A DNA stretch of 64,000 bases from AWTP1-9 sp035703165 (GTDB taxonomy: Bacteria; Bacteroidota; Bacteroidia; Chitinophagales; Chitinophagaceae). The DNA is taken from positions 1 to 64,000 of the forward strand of contig DASSYR010000046.1 of NCBI GenBank assembly GCA_035703165.1, given 5' to 3'. Of this stretch, positions 9,035 through 16,816 are shown piece by piece. The notes under the pieces are model-generated. The model searched no databases, was not told the origin of the DNA, and was given only the letters and a program-made list of their open reading frames with translations. A program made the translations under genes and the position numbers. Numbering within the stretch: position 1 is the stretch's first letter; each line of letters starts with the position of its first letter.

Positions 9035-10366
9035 TCAGGAAATTTCTTTTGTTGCTATTGGAGGTTTTGTATTGCCAAACACTTTTGTATTTCCTGTTGC
9101 TGTATGTTGCTTATGTTTATTTGTTATCCAATTCCATATTTTCAACGAACCATCCGTTCTGCATCTCATCCTGTAACGAATTATAAAAGCAGATGCCAGC
9201 GTTAACATACCAATGAAAATGATTGAAGCATTAATGCTTATTAAGTCTGCTATTATTCCTGTAAGTATTGCACCAATAGCATAACCTAAATCTCTCCACA
9301 AACGAAAGATGCCGATACTTTTTGCCCTGTCTTGCGGATTTGTATTTTCTGCAACTGTTGCAAGGAATGTTGGATATACCATTGCTGTACCCCATCCTAA
9401 AATGGAAGAGAGAATAATAAAATGTAACATAGTATTGGCCCAAACCAAAACAATCAAAGCAATGGCCTGTAAAAACATGCCTATGTAGAGCATATCTTTT
9501 TTACAAAACTTATCAGCCATTCTTCCGGTAAACAATTGACCGATGCCCCAAACGGCTGGATATATTGCTGTAACAATTCCAATTTCACCAATAGTAAAAC
9601 CTTTAGTTGCAAGCAGGATTGGAAAAATGCCCCATGCCATTCCATCATTCAGGTTATTGATTAAACCTGCCTGTGTTACTGAACCTAAGTTTTTGTCTTT
9701 CCATGTTGCATCCCAAAATATATTCTTCAACCGTGGAATGGTATTGCTGATTGTTTCTTTTGCTACATGATGCTTTGTATCTTTTATAAAAAAGATACTT
9801 CCAGCTAATCCCAAAAAAACCAATCCAATGCCCAAGTAAAAAGGGTAAGGTCTTATGCCGTATTCGTTGGCTATCCAGCCTGTCAAAAAAGCTACGATTG
9901 CAACAGCAATGTATCCGGCAAATTCATTTAATCCCATTGCAAAACCTCTCTGCTTTTCGCCCACAAGGTCAATCTTCATTACTACAGTACTTGACCAGGT
10001 TAAACCCTGATTGAGTCCTAAAAGCACATTGGCAGCAATTATCCAGTTCCAGTTGGGGGCAAACATCAGCATGAATGGAATGGGGATGCCAATTATCCAA
10101 CCTGCCACTAAAAGCTTTTTTCTGCCGAACTTGTTAGCTAAAGCACCTGTATAATAATTAGTAATTGCTTTCACAATACCAAATACAATGATAAATGAAA
10201 GAATAGCTGTTTTTGCTGCAATGGCAAATTCCTTTTCGGCAATTTGTGGCAGAATGCTTCGTTCCAAACCAACCATGCCACCTACAAACGCATTGACAAT
10301 AACAAGTAAAGTAAACTGCTTCCAGTTTTCCTTTAGCCCTAATTGTATTTTATTTTGCTTTTCCAT
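9035..10366 (-). CDS. Major facilitator superfamily transporter
   Basis: About 443 residues with ~12 hydrophobic segments. An MFS signature loop GALANKFGRKKLLVAG lies between TM2 and TM3, and a second copy in the C-terminal half reads GRMADKFCKKDMLYIG. The start is taken at the ATG at 10364-10366, one base overlapping the preceding stop (TAATG), rather than a GTG five codons upstream. The substrate is unknown. Coupling to a rhodanese/persulfide dioxygenase suggests export or uptake of a sulfur compound, but that is inference. Confidence 0.85.
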   Translation of the reverse strand: MEKQNKIQLGLKENWKQFTLLVIVNAFVGGMVGLERSILPQIAEKEFAIAAKTAILSFIIVFGIVKAITNYYTGALANKFGRKKLLVAGWIIGIPIPFMLMFAPNWNWIIAANVLLGLNQGLTWSSTVVMKIDLVGEKQRGFAMGLNEFAGYIAVAIVAFLTGWIANEYGIRPYPFYLGIGLVFLGLAGSIFFIKDTKHHVAKETISNTIPRLKNIFWDATWKDKNLGSVTQAGLINNLNDGMAWGIFPILLATKGFTIGEIGIVTAIYPAVWGIGQLFTGRMADKFCKKDMLYIGMFLQAIALIVLVWANTMLHFIILSSILGWGTAMVYPTFLATVAENTNPQDRAKSIGIFRLWRDLGYAIGAILTGIIADLISINASIIFIGMLTLASAFIIRYRMRCRTDGSLKIWNWITNKHKQHTATGNTKVFGNTKPPIATKEIS

Positions 10367-11472
10367 TATGAAATTGCACACCTGTTAGCACCAGCTTCCA
10401 AATCAATCGGGTTTATATCACTGAAATCACCTTGAATATTTTTTTCTACTATTGCTAAGTAGTTGGCCGGTGTTGGTGGAATCTGCTGTTGAATTGTTTT
10501 AATAAATTCTTCTTCGTTTAATTGTAGCATGGCAACATTTTGTCTGATGTTTCCGATTGTTGTTTGAATAGGTATGTTATCAAAATCTACCGGCTGACTT
10601 GTATGGGCTGGCAATACAATGATGTTTTCATCTAATGACAGAAGTTTTTTCAACGATTTATAAAGCATTTTTGATTTCTGCATTGCTTCATCATTGCTTG
10701 CTTTCAGGTCTGGTCGGCCAACGCCATTTATAAATAGTGTATCACCCGACAGCAATACTTTATCATCAATCAGGAAGCTGGTGCTTTCTATTGTATGGCC
10801 GGGTGTTTGTATGGCTTTGATTGAGATATTACCAATCTGAAAAATAGCAGCCTCTGTTATTGGCTCAAAAATGAAACTCACTTTATTAGGCATTGGAAGA
10901 AAAAGTGGGGCATTTTTTTTAGCTGCTAATTGTTTTGACCTTGAAAGATGGTCGGCATGAGTATGTGTTTCTGCTACATATTTTAATACAGCTTTCTCTG
11001 ACAATAAATATTTTTCATACGCTTCTGTATCTAATGAAGCATCTATTACCATTGCTTCATTTTGGGAGATTATCAGATAAGACAAACAACCCTTACCTGT
11101 TCTTCTGAATTGTATTATTTTAAAATTATCAAAGATGATAGCAGCAGTATTCCAGGCAAGGCTCCAACCTTTCATGCCTGCTTCTAACGAGAATACATTA
11201 TAGCCCTGGTCTTGAAGCATTTTAGCAGCAACTAAACTCATTCTGCCGCCTGCACAAAATGTAACCACTGGAACGGCTTTGTCAAGATGCAATCCATTAA
11301 ATACTTCGATGTCATTTTTCTTCAGCTTATCATAAGCATTAAAATGTATGCTGCCGGGTATGTGCCATTCAATCCGTTCTGCTAATGGCCGTATATCGAG
11401 AATAGAAACCGGCTGGCCTGTCTCTAACCAATTACAGAGTGTATTTGTATCAATTGTCTTTGCTTCTGCCAT
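10366..11472 (-). CDS. Rhodanese-MBL fusion, persulfide dioxygenase-like
   Basis: About 368 residues from the ATG at 11470-11472 (a TTG 11 codons upstream is less likely). The N-terminal ~110 residues form a rhodanese domain with active-site loop FCAGGRMS carrying the catalytic Cys. The rest is a metallo-beta-lactamase fold with THTHADH, LLSGDTLFINGVGRPDL and PAHTS, the ETHE1-type metal site. Such proteins oxidise glutathione or low-thiol persulfide to sulfite. It is translationally coupled to the MFS gene, with a Crp-type regulator just upstream. A sulfide/persulfide detoxification unit is the best reading. Confidence 0.85.
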   Translation of the reverse strand: MAEAKTIDTNTLCNWLETGQPVSILDIRPLAERIEWHIPGSIHFNAYDKLKKNDIEVFNGLHLDKAVPVVTFCAGGRMSLVAAKMLQDQGYNVFSLEAGMKGWSLAWNTAAIIFDNFKIIQFRRTGKGCLSYLIISQNEAMVIDASLDTEAYEKYLLSEKAVLKYVAETHTHADHLSRSKQLAAKKNAPLFLPMPNKVSFIFEPITEAAIFQIGNISIKAIQTPGHTIESTSFLIDDKVLLSGDTLFINGVGRPDLKASNDEAMQKSKMLYKSLKKLLSLDENIIVLPAHTSQPVDFDNIPIQTTIGNIRQNVAMLQLNEEEFIKTIQQQIPPTPANYLAIVEKNIQGDFSDINPIDLEAGANRCAIS

Positions 11473-11538
11473 TTGTGATTTTTTGTTGCACAAAGGTGGA
11501 AGCAATAAATGGCTATTCTTTTAACATAAGATAAATAA

Positions 11539-12102
11539 TCAGCGATGCCCCCGGATACGGCTGAGGCTTACTTGTGTGATTCCTAAATAAGAGGCAACAT
11601 ACTTTAGCGGAACTTTCATTAATACGTTAGGGGCTTCATTCAATAAGGCATTGTATCTTTCTTCGGCTGAGTGAAACTGCATACCTTCAATACGGTTTAC
11701 TGTTTCTACATAGGCGGCTTCAAATATCTTCCGAAACAGCCTTTCAATCTCGGGGAAAGTATCATAAAGTTTGAATAGATGATTCGCATTGATAGCCACT
11801 ACCTCTGCATCTTCTAATATCTGAATGGCTTTGCGACTTGGTTTGCCTGTAAACAGGCTTTCTACTCTTGCAATGATGTTATTTTCAAATGAGAAACTCT
11901 CTGTTATGTCTATGCCATCTTTATAATAATAAATTCTTGCTACTCCTTTATTGATGAAATAAATTGTTTTGCAGGTATGACCAATGGGTTGCAGGTCTTT
12001 ATTTTTTTTAATGGTTATAATATTGCTTATTTCTGTAATAGCATTTTCCGCTTCTTTTGAGAGGGAGTTGAATTTTTTGAAGTATTGAAAGAGTTTTTGC
12101 AT
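11539..12102 (-). CDS. Crp/Fnr-family transcriptional regulator
   Basis: 187 residues. A cyclic-nucleotide-binding-like beta-barrel covers residues ~15-125 (LQPIGHTCKTIYFINKGVAR), and a short C-terminal HTH follows (VASYLGITQVSLSRIRGH). No iron-sulfur cysteines of the Fnr type are visible, so it probably senses a small ligand or redox state differently. It lies 66 bases upstream of the persulfide dioxygenase gene in the same direction and probably controls it. A TATACT/AGTATA palindrome lies before its own start. Confidence 0.85.
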   Translation of the reverse strand: MQKLFQYFKKFNSLSKEAENAITEISNIITIKKNKDLQPIGHTCKTIYFINKGVARIYYYKDGIDITESFSFENNIIARVESLFTGKPSRKAIQILEDAEVVAINANHLFKLYDTFPEIERLFRKIFEAAYVETVNRIEGMQFHSAEERYNALLNEAPNVLMKVPLKYVASYLGITQVSLSRIRGHR

Positions 12103-12122
12103 AAACTATTAAGCCCTGTAAA

Positions 12123-12136
12123 TATACTTTAGTATA
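12123..12136 (-). promoter_or_regulatory. Palindrome before the Crp/Fnr-type gene
   Basis: A perfect inverted repeat TATACT-TT-AGTATA lies 21 bases before the start codon. On the minus strand TATATTTA just downstream resembles a -7 box and TTTG upstream a -33 box, so the palindrome sits inside the promoter and could be an autoregulatory operator. Confidence 0.3.
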
Positions 12137-12153
12137 ATTCAACAAAAAAACCA

Positions 12154-12201
12154 AGCTGCCCCGCCATTTTATTAACTCTGTCACAATGTTGCGGGGCAGC
12201 T
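12154..12201 (-). terminator. Rho-independent terminator (second of tandem pair)
   Basis: AGCTGCCCCGC (12154-12164) and GCGGGGCAGCT (12191-12201) form a perfect 11-bp GC-rich stem. On the minus strand it is followed by TTGGTTTTTTT. It ends transcription leaving the DUF932 gene and insulates the Crp-type gene. Confidence 0.7.
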
Positions 12202-12214
12202 TTTTTATAATTTT

Positions 12215-12238
12215 AAGGGGCATTTTGCAATGCCCCTT
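12215..12238 (-). terminator. Rho-independent terminator after DUF932 gene (first of tandem pair)
   Basis: AAGGGGCATT (12215-12224) and AATGCCCCTT (12229-12238) form a perfect 10-bp stem with a 4-base loop, 9 bases after the DUF932 stop. AT-rich sequence follows on either strand. Confidence 0.65.
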
Positions 12239-12247
12239 TTTAAATGA

Positions 12248-13282
12248 TTAACTCCAGTTACCTGCGAACTCACACTTTACAAAACTCTCACAAAGCTGAA
12301 ACGCTTTTTGTGTTCGTAACTGTGCTGTGCCGCCGTACAATATGGATTTCATTTTGGCTTCTTCGTCTTTGTAATTTCTTACATTTTGAAAGTAGCCGGT
12401 AATGGAATTGTATGTGCCAAACACAGTTCCCTTTGTTGTTTCATATTGTTGCGATGGACTGCTCATGTTGTACTCGTAAACATCATCACACATATTTTTG
12501 AAGCAGGTGCTTAATTCATCCAGTTCACCCTTCTCAATGTTCTGCAATACTTCTTTGTTGGGAACCATTGCAAGCTGTATCAGTTTCTGCACTTCTTTAT
12601 CTGTAATGCGAACCTTTGCCCATTGGTTAAAAATTCCTTCTAACTGTACAGATAGCTGGTTGGATATTCCCATTACTTTATGGGCTTCTTCCAGCCGTTC
12701 TTTTGCATTGGCAGTGTGACGGATTTTAATGGAATTACTACAGTTTTTCAAAGCAGCATTGAGTGTGTTGTTGCAAACAATTCTTATTGGTGTAAAAGCC
12801 GCCATAATGCTGCCAAACCCATCATGCGAAGTAGTAAGGAACAAATACTTTTCAATCATATCATCATTGCCCACTTTGATATAACCGGGAAGTTTGGCTG
12901 TTATAAAAATCTTTTCGCCTTTTCCCAATGCTCCGGCGGTTTCATACTGTATGCCATCACCATCTACAATAGCATCAAAGAAACTGAAAGCATCGGCATT
13001 TTGTACCACTTCATAATCCTTTCCTAAACGGTCGCCTAATATGGCGTTGGTATCAGGGCGGTATGTATAAAATGAACTTGTAGAAATAACCTCATTGCCA
13101 TTATCCAGTCTATGAAGGTTTGGTCTTTTGCAAACTTCAAAATCAAGTCCTGCAAATTGCAATGCTTCCTTACTGTTGGGATAGTCTTCCACAATTTGCC
13201 CTAAACCATGCCATGCTTTTTCTTTTACTGAAAAGAAACTGTGTTTACCTGTTTGCTCATTAAAATTAATATTGTGTGCCAT
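12248..13282 (-). CDS. DUF932 (phage/plasmid-like TIGR03299) protein
   Basis: About 344 residues from the ATG at 13280-13282 (MAHNINFNEQTGKHSFFSV); a start 20 codons upstream would read through the leader box shared with ssb and radC. EKAWHGLGQIVEDYPNS, YTYRPDTNAILGDRLGKDYE and FTPIRIVCNNTLNAAL are typical of DUF932 proteins, which are common on phages, plasmids and ICEs and have unknown function. It is followed by tandem terminators and preceded by ssb, so it probably belongs to the element's maintenance genes. Confidence 0.85.
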   Translation of the reverse strand: MAHNINFNEQTGKHSFFSVKEKAWHGLGQIVEDYPNSKEALQFAGLDFEVCKRPNLHRLDNGNEVISTSSFYTYRPDTNAILGDRLGKDYEVVQNADAFSFFDAIVDGDGIQYETAGALGKGEKIFITAKLPGYIKVGNDDMIEKYLFLTTSHDGFGSIMAAFTPIRIVCNNTLNAALKNCSNSIKIRHTANAKERLEEAHKVMGISNQLSVQLEGIFNQWAKVRITDKEVQKLIQLAMVPNKEVLQNIEKGELDELSTCFKNMCDDVYEYNMSSPSQQYETTKGTVFGTYNSITGYFQNVRNYKDEEAKMKSILYGGTAQLRTQKAFQLCESFVKCEFAGNWS

Positions 13283-13288
13283 AGTTGT

Positions 13289-13308
13289 AAATTTTGATTG
13301 TTTAAAAA
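13289..13308 (-). promoter_or_regulatory. Shared AT-rich leader box before DUF932 gene
   Basis: The plus-strand sequence AAATTTTGATTGTTTAAAAA, 6 bases before the start codon, matches the ssb box at 13753-13772 in about 17 of 20 positions. Confidence 0.4.
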
Positions 13309-13347
13309 AATGAAAGCATCCCGCCATGTAACGGGATGCCATGAAAG

Positions 13348-13746
13348 TTAAAATGGTAAGTCCTCTGCAACTTCTGAAACTGCTGCCGGTGCGGTGTTCA
13401 TTGGCACTACCGGTGCAGGTGCTGTATTGCCCCCTGTGGAACGGCCATGCAGTTTGATGGTATTTACATGGAATGTAAGACTGGCTTTTACTTCACCCTC
13501 TTTGTTTGTCCAGGCGTTTGCACCAATGCGGCCTGCACATTCCACCAATGTGCCCTTGGTTAAATACTGTGCCACACCCGGATTAATCCAGTAAGAACAG
13601 TTTACATAGGTTACAATTTTCTGCACCTCGGTACTGCCTTTTGCTTTGTAAGTGTCATTAATAGCAATAGAAAAGTTCACCACTTTTTTCCCTGCTTTTG
13701 TTTCGCTAACGGTTGCGTCTGCTGTCATTCTTCCGATGATTTCCAT
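13348..13746 (-). CDS. ssb: Single-stranded DNA-binding protein
   Basis: 132 residues with an OB fold: IGRMTADATVSETKAGKKVV, VNFSIAINDTYK, and CAGRIGANAWTNKEGE. A Pro/Ala-rich linker leads to the acidic tip EDLPF that docks partner proteins. It coats single-stranded DNA. The genomic company (DUF932, RadC-like, relaxase) marks it as the element's own SSB rather than the housekeeping copy, fitting protection of incoming single strands after conjugation. Confidence 0.92.
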   Translation of the reverse strand: MEIIGRMTADATVSETKAGKKVVNFSIAINDTYKAKGSTEVQKIVTYVNCSYWINPGVAQYLTKGTLVECAGRIGANAWTNKEGEVKASLTFHVNTIKLHGRSTGGNTAPAPVVPMNTAPAAVSEVAEDLPF

Positions 13747-13752
13747 AACATG

Positions 13753-13772
13753 AAATTTTAAATGTTTAAAAA
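13753..13772 (-). promoter_or_regulatory. Shared AT-rich leader box before ssb
   Basis: The plus-strand sequence AAATTTTAAATGTTTAAAAA lies 6 bases before the ssb start codon. It is a near copy of the boxes before DUF932 and the radC-like gene. Confidence 0.4.
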
Positions 13773-13855
13773 ATGATTGTTTAATTGTGTTCTGATGATG
13801 AAAAAAAAATGTTTTGTAAAAGAAAAAATGGAAAAAAAGAAAGCATTACAGTAAG

Positions 13856-13968
13856 GCGGCTGCAGGAAAGCAAAAAGGAAACGGAATAAATAACATCTTA
13901 AGTAGTGTGGTATATTCTTGTTTATGCCGTAGTCTTTTTGCACTTTGATAAATCATTATCGCAGCCGC
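13856..13968 (-). ncRNA. Long hairpin upstream of ssb, related to the one upstream of radC
   Basis: Part of the 573-base gap 13747-14319, which has no convincing gene. Three nested stems are visible: GCGGCTGC (13856-13863) with GCAGCCGC (13961-13968), GCAAAAAG (13870-13877) with CTTTTTGC (13934-13941), and ACGGAATAAA (13881-13890) with TTTATGCCGT (13921-13930), which carries one A/C mismatch. The innermost stem, the mismatch and loop bases ATCT and TGTGG recur in the radC-upstream hairpin, while the outer stems differ in sequence yet pair in both. That pattern points to a conserved RNA fold. Confidence 0.45.
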
Positions 13969-14080
13969 ATAGCTTCGCTTTCGCTTTTGCCCATTTTCTT
14001 ACAAAACGGCTTATTAATATTTATAGACTCTTATTGGGGAAATGAGAGGGGTATTCTTTAAAGTATCAGGAATACTTGAA

Positions 14081-14236
14081 TGTCTGGAATTGTGTTTGGC
14101 CGGAGCGATTTCTGGAATCTGGCGGAGAAGCCAATCTCAATTCCCAATAATCTTTACCCGGCGCAATGGTTTCGCCGTTTCGTTATGACGAAGGAGTAAC
14201 GATTTATATAAACGGTGAAAGGATTGCGCCGGGTCT
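14081..14236. repeat. Two-hairpin structured repeat, copy A
   Basis: Starts TGTCTGGAATTGTGTTTGGC, identical to copy B. Hairpin 1: GGAATTGTGTTTGGC (14086-14100) against GCCAATCTCAATTCC (14130-14144). Hairpin 2: CCCGGCGCAAT (14157-14167) against ATTGCGCCGGG (14223-14233), continued inward past a GG/GG internal loop to TTTCGCC/GGTGAAA. Compared with copy B the hairpin 2 stem changes on both sides (CGCAA/TTGCG versus CACAG/CTGTG), so pairing is conserved. It may be an RNA, a MITE-like hairpin element or a recombination site. Confidence 0.6.
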
Positions 14237-14319
14237 ATTGATGATAGAAGAACAGAACGTTGAACGGAGCGTCGCAACGGAAGATGCACAAAGATTTAAA
14301 AGCTGGTAACAACAAAATA

Positions 14320-14823
14320 CTACTTTCCTGAAAGAATAGAATAGTTTTCCCTTCTTCGTTCTTCGTCATGGTCACGAACGGAGCTAATAGATTGCATTTG
14401 GGAAATATATTCAGCAGGTAATTTATTTAGGATGGCACCGGACACTATATACTCTTTGTACCAATCATAGGGAAACAAATTATTGTCTATTGCTTTACTA
14501 TCGGCAATGTAAACCTGTGCCCTGTAAGTATTACCGGCATCATCAAAAAAAGTCAACTTGTCTTCATTATAACCCATGCCTAAACCTTCTGCTTTATCGA
14601 GGAAAGATTTTTCATTAATATTAATAGAGAACAACACTCCCCAAACCAATTCAGCAAGATTATCAGTCTTTATAATATTCGCTTTTGCAGAACCATCCTT
14701 GCTTACTTTGTTACAAACTAATCTGTACCCCGGAAGAAATGCGTTGGTAATCTTCACTGCTGAAGGAACCCGTTTTGCAAGCCTGTTCAGATTCATATTA
14801 GAGCCGTAAGCAAAAATCAACAT
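14320..14823 (-). CDS. Gamma-glutamylcyclotransferase-like (AIG2-type) protein
   Basis: About 167 residues from the ATG at 14821-14823 (MLIFAYGSNMN); a TTG 8 codons upstream would lie upstream of the predicted transcription start. The YGSNMN loop near the N-terminus and a candidate acid in DKAEGLGMGYN are the GGCT/AIG2 signature. Such enzymes cyclise gamma-glutamyl or related amides, but many relatives lack a known substrate. It is flanked on both sides by direct copies of the two-hairpin repeat, so it may be a mobile single-gene cassette. Confidence 0.75.
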   Translation of the reverse strand: MLIFAYGSNMNLNRLAKRVPSAVKITNAFLPGYRLVCNKVSKDGSAKANIIKTDNLAELVWGVLFSININEKSFLDKAEGLGMGYNEDKLTFFDDAGNTYRAQVYIADSKAIDNNLFPYDWYKEYIVSGAILNKLPAEYISQMQSISSVRDHDEERRRENYSILSGK

Positions 14824-14831
14824 ATAGTATT

Positions 14832-14852
14832 CAAATTTAGAATTCAAATTTA
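14832..14852 (-). promoter_or_regulatory. Tandem -7-like boxes before the GGCT-like gene
   Basis: On the minus strand TAAATTTG occurs at 14845-14852 and again at 14832-14839, both exact matches to TAnnTTTG. The nearer one ends 8 bases before the ATG, so the transcript would be almost leaderless. Confidence 0.4.
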
Positions 14853-14867
14853 CATTGCTTCTTTGGT

Positions 14868-15013
14868 TGTCTGGAATTGTGTTTGGCAGGACAGGTTATG
14901 TATATCTTCCGATAGCCAAACTCAATTCCTGAGTTCATTGTCCGGCACAGTGGTTCTGCCATCGGTAATAATAAAGGAGAATGTTTGAAAAGGCAGAAGG
15001 ACTGTGCCGGGTC
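14868..15013. repeat. Two-hairpin structured repeat, copy B
   Basis: Same architecture and orientation as copy A, 787 bases away. Hairpin 1: GGAATTGTGTTTGGC (14873-14887) with GCCAAACTCAATTCC (14915-14929), one mismatch. Hairpin 2: CCGGCACAGT (14942-14951) with ACTGTGCCGG (15001-15010), continued past a GG/GG internal loop to TTCTGCC (14954-14960) with GGCAGAA (14992-14998). It ends 54 bases before the DUF262 gene. Confidence 0.6.
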
Positions 15014-15067
15014 TCCCTGATAATTAAGAAAATCAGTCTAAATTAGCAATTCACTAACTAACTGTTT

Positions 15068-16765
15068 ATGGCAATCTGGAAATCATATAAAATATCAGAC
15101 GTAATCAACGAAATCGAAGAGGAAAAATTTGTACTTCCTGTTATTCAACGACGGTTGGTATGGGATGAAGAAAAAATGGAACTGCTATTTGATACATTAT
15201 TGAAAGGTGACTCTTTTGGCGGCATTATGGTGATTGAAGAAGAGAAGGGAAGTAAACCTCTTTTTAATTACAGGACATTTACAAAGGATGGCGGTATCAT
15301 AAATTCAAGACAAGTAGATACGCTAACCCAATTACAGAATTTTGTTATTGACGGGCAACAGCGATTGCAATCTTTCTATATTGGATTGAAAGGAAGTTTT
15401 AACGGTAAGGTGTTGTACTTTGATTTGTACAGCGATTATAATACGGAATTTGAATTTAAGTTTGAGAAAGAAGAAAGTAAGCTCCCCAAGCAATCAAAGG
15501 GAAATGAGGACAGAATTATACCAGAGCATAATTGGTATCTCGCCAGCTCGTTATTGAAAAGACTAAAAGACACCAACGATGAAGACCAGGTAGCAGAGGA
15601 GATAATAAAGGCGCAAAATATACAGGATGCTATTCAAAGAAAACATGTTGAGAAAAATATAAAGGCTTTTTACAAGAATACATTGACAGCAGATTGTCTC
15701 GGTATTTCAAAAGTATCAGTAAATAAATCATTTGATGAAATAACCAATAAACAAAGAATCGTTGAGTTATTCCGAAGGTTGAACGATGGCGGCACAAAGC
15801 TATCTTCTTTTGATTTGGTAGCTTCTGTGCTCAAAGGGTTTGAATGGGAAATGGAGAGCTTTTTGGAAGAAACATTAAAAAGCTATGAAGAGATTGGGTT
15901 AACACAGGACAATCTTATTAAGTTGATATTTTTGTTGCAGGACAATCATAAAAAAGAGATGGCTGCAATTGAAGCGGCGGATGCTCAGTTTGCCATAAAG
16001 AACAGGGAAAGAATAAAGATTACCCTGAAATGCCTCAAGGATTTTCTCATCAATTCAAAATTATATTATTACTATAAAGATGGCAACCGCTCCTTTATTC
16101 CATTGTTTTTTATCGCCTATCATCTTTTTCATAAACAAATAACCGATGGGGAATTGGAAAAATTCTTTGCCAATTTTGATGCTAAGAATACGGAACACCC
16201 AAGAATGGAGAAATGGATTTACCATTCTCTGATTAATGGAGTATTCAAAAGCAAAGGAGCAGGATGGATACCCTACAAAACAGGCATCCGTAAGTTATTG
16301 GATAAGATGCAACATTTCAAGAACAAAGATTTTCCAACCGATGAATTGTTCCAGGTTTACAATGACCATCCGATAACATTTACACGAACCTATACTATTG
16401 GCAATCTCGATGAATTGGAAAGTTCATTTGTTTATTACCTGATGTATGACAGAGGGCAGACCATTAGGATAAATGATATTGACCACATCATGCCTAAATC
16501 AATATTAGAATCTCTAAAGATTGAATCAGCAAAAATTAACAGTATCAGGAATTTTCAATTGATAGATTTCAGCACCAACAGGGGATTAAAAAATGCAAGC
16601 CTTTTCAAGGATTGGATTAATAGCCATGTATCGGACAAAGCAGCTTTTGTAAAGCGGCATTTAATTCCGGTTGACGAAACATTGTGGACAGAGGATAAAT
16701 TTGAAGACTTTGCTACTGCAAGAGCAAACCTGATATTGAATTGTATTCTGACGCATTTAAAATAG
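15068..16765 (+). CDS. GmrSD-type DUF262 + HNH nuclease protein
   Basis: 565 residues. The N-terminal DUF262 domain starts with an IPVIQR-like segment (LPVIQRRLVWDEEKMELL) and has FVIDGQQRLQSFY near residue 95 (DGQQR, the nucleotide-hydrolysis motif). The C-terminal DUF1524-like HNH domain has DIDHIMPKS near residue 472 and the NRGLKNASLFKDWI helix. This is the full GmrSD/SspE/BrxU layout, which uses NTP hydrolysis to license cleavage of modified foreign DNA. One of the few plus-strand genes here, next to a repeat and a small unknown gene. A phage-defence role is likely but unproven. Confidence 0.85.
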   Translation: MAIWKSYKISDVINEIEEEKFVLPVIQRRLVWDEEKMELLFDTLLKGDSFGGIMVIEEEKGSKPLFNYRTFTKDGGIINSRQVDTLTQLQNFVIDGQQRLQSFYIGLKGSFNGKVLYFDLYSDYNTEFEFKFEKEESKLPKQSKGNEDRIIPEHNWYLASSLLKRLKDTNDEDQVAEEIIKAQNIQDAIQRKHVEKNIKAFYKNTLTADCLGISKVSVNKSFDEITNKQRIVELFRRLNDGGTKLSSFDLVASVLKGFEWEMESFLEETLKSYEEIGLTQDNLIKLIFLLQDNHKKEMAAIEAADAQFAIKNRERIKITLKCLKDFLINSKLYYYYKDGNRSFIPLFFIAYHLFHKQITDGELEKFFANFDAKNTEHPRMEKWIYHSLINGVFKSKGAGWIPYKTGIRKLLDKMQHFKNKDFPTDELFQVYNDHPITFTRTYTIGNLDELESSFVYYLMYDRGQTIRINDIDHIMPKSILESLKIESAKINSIRNFQLIDFSTNRGLKNASLFKDWINSHVSDKAAFVKRHLIPVDETLWTEDKFEDFATARANLILNCILTHLK

Positions 16766-16816
16766 CTTTTAGAATTGCTGCTAAATGCTTAGAATCACAC
16801 TTTATATAGCGAAGCG

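Noticed and set aside
13791..13812. CTGATGA followed by poly-A, resembling part of a hammerhead ribozyme core
   Set aside because: No flanking stems I-III and no cleavage site are present; a chance match.
14081..15013. Interpretation of the two repeats as integron attC sites
   Set aside because: There is no GTTRRRY/RYYYAAC core, no integron integrase in the window, and the element has two separate hairpins rather than one R/L palindrome.
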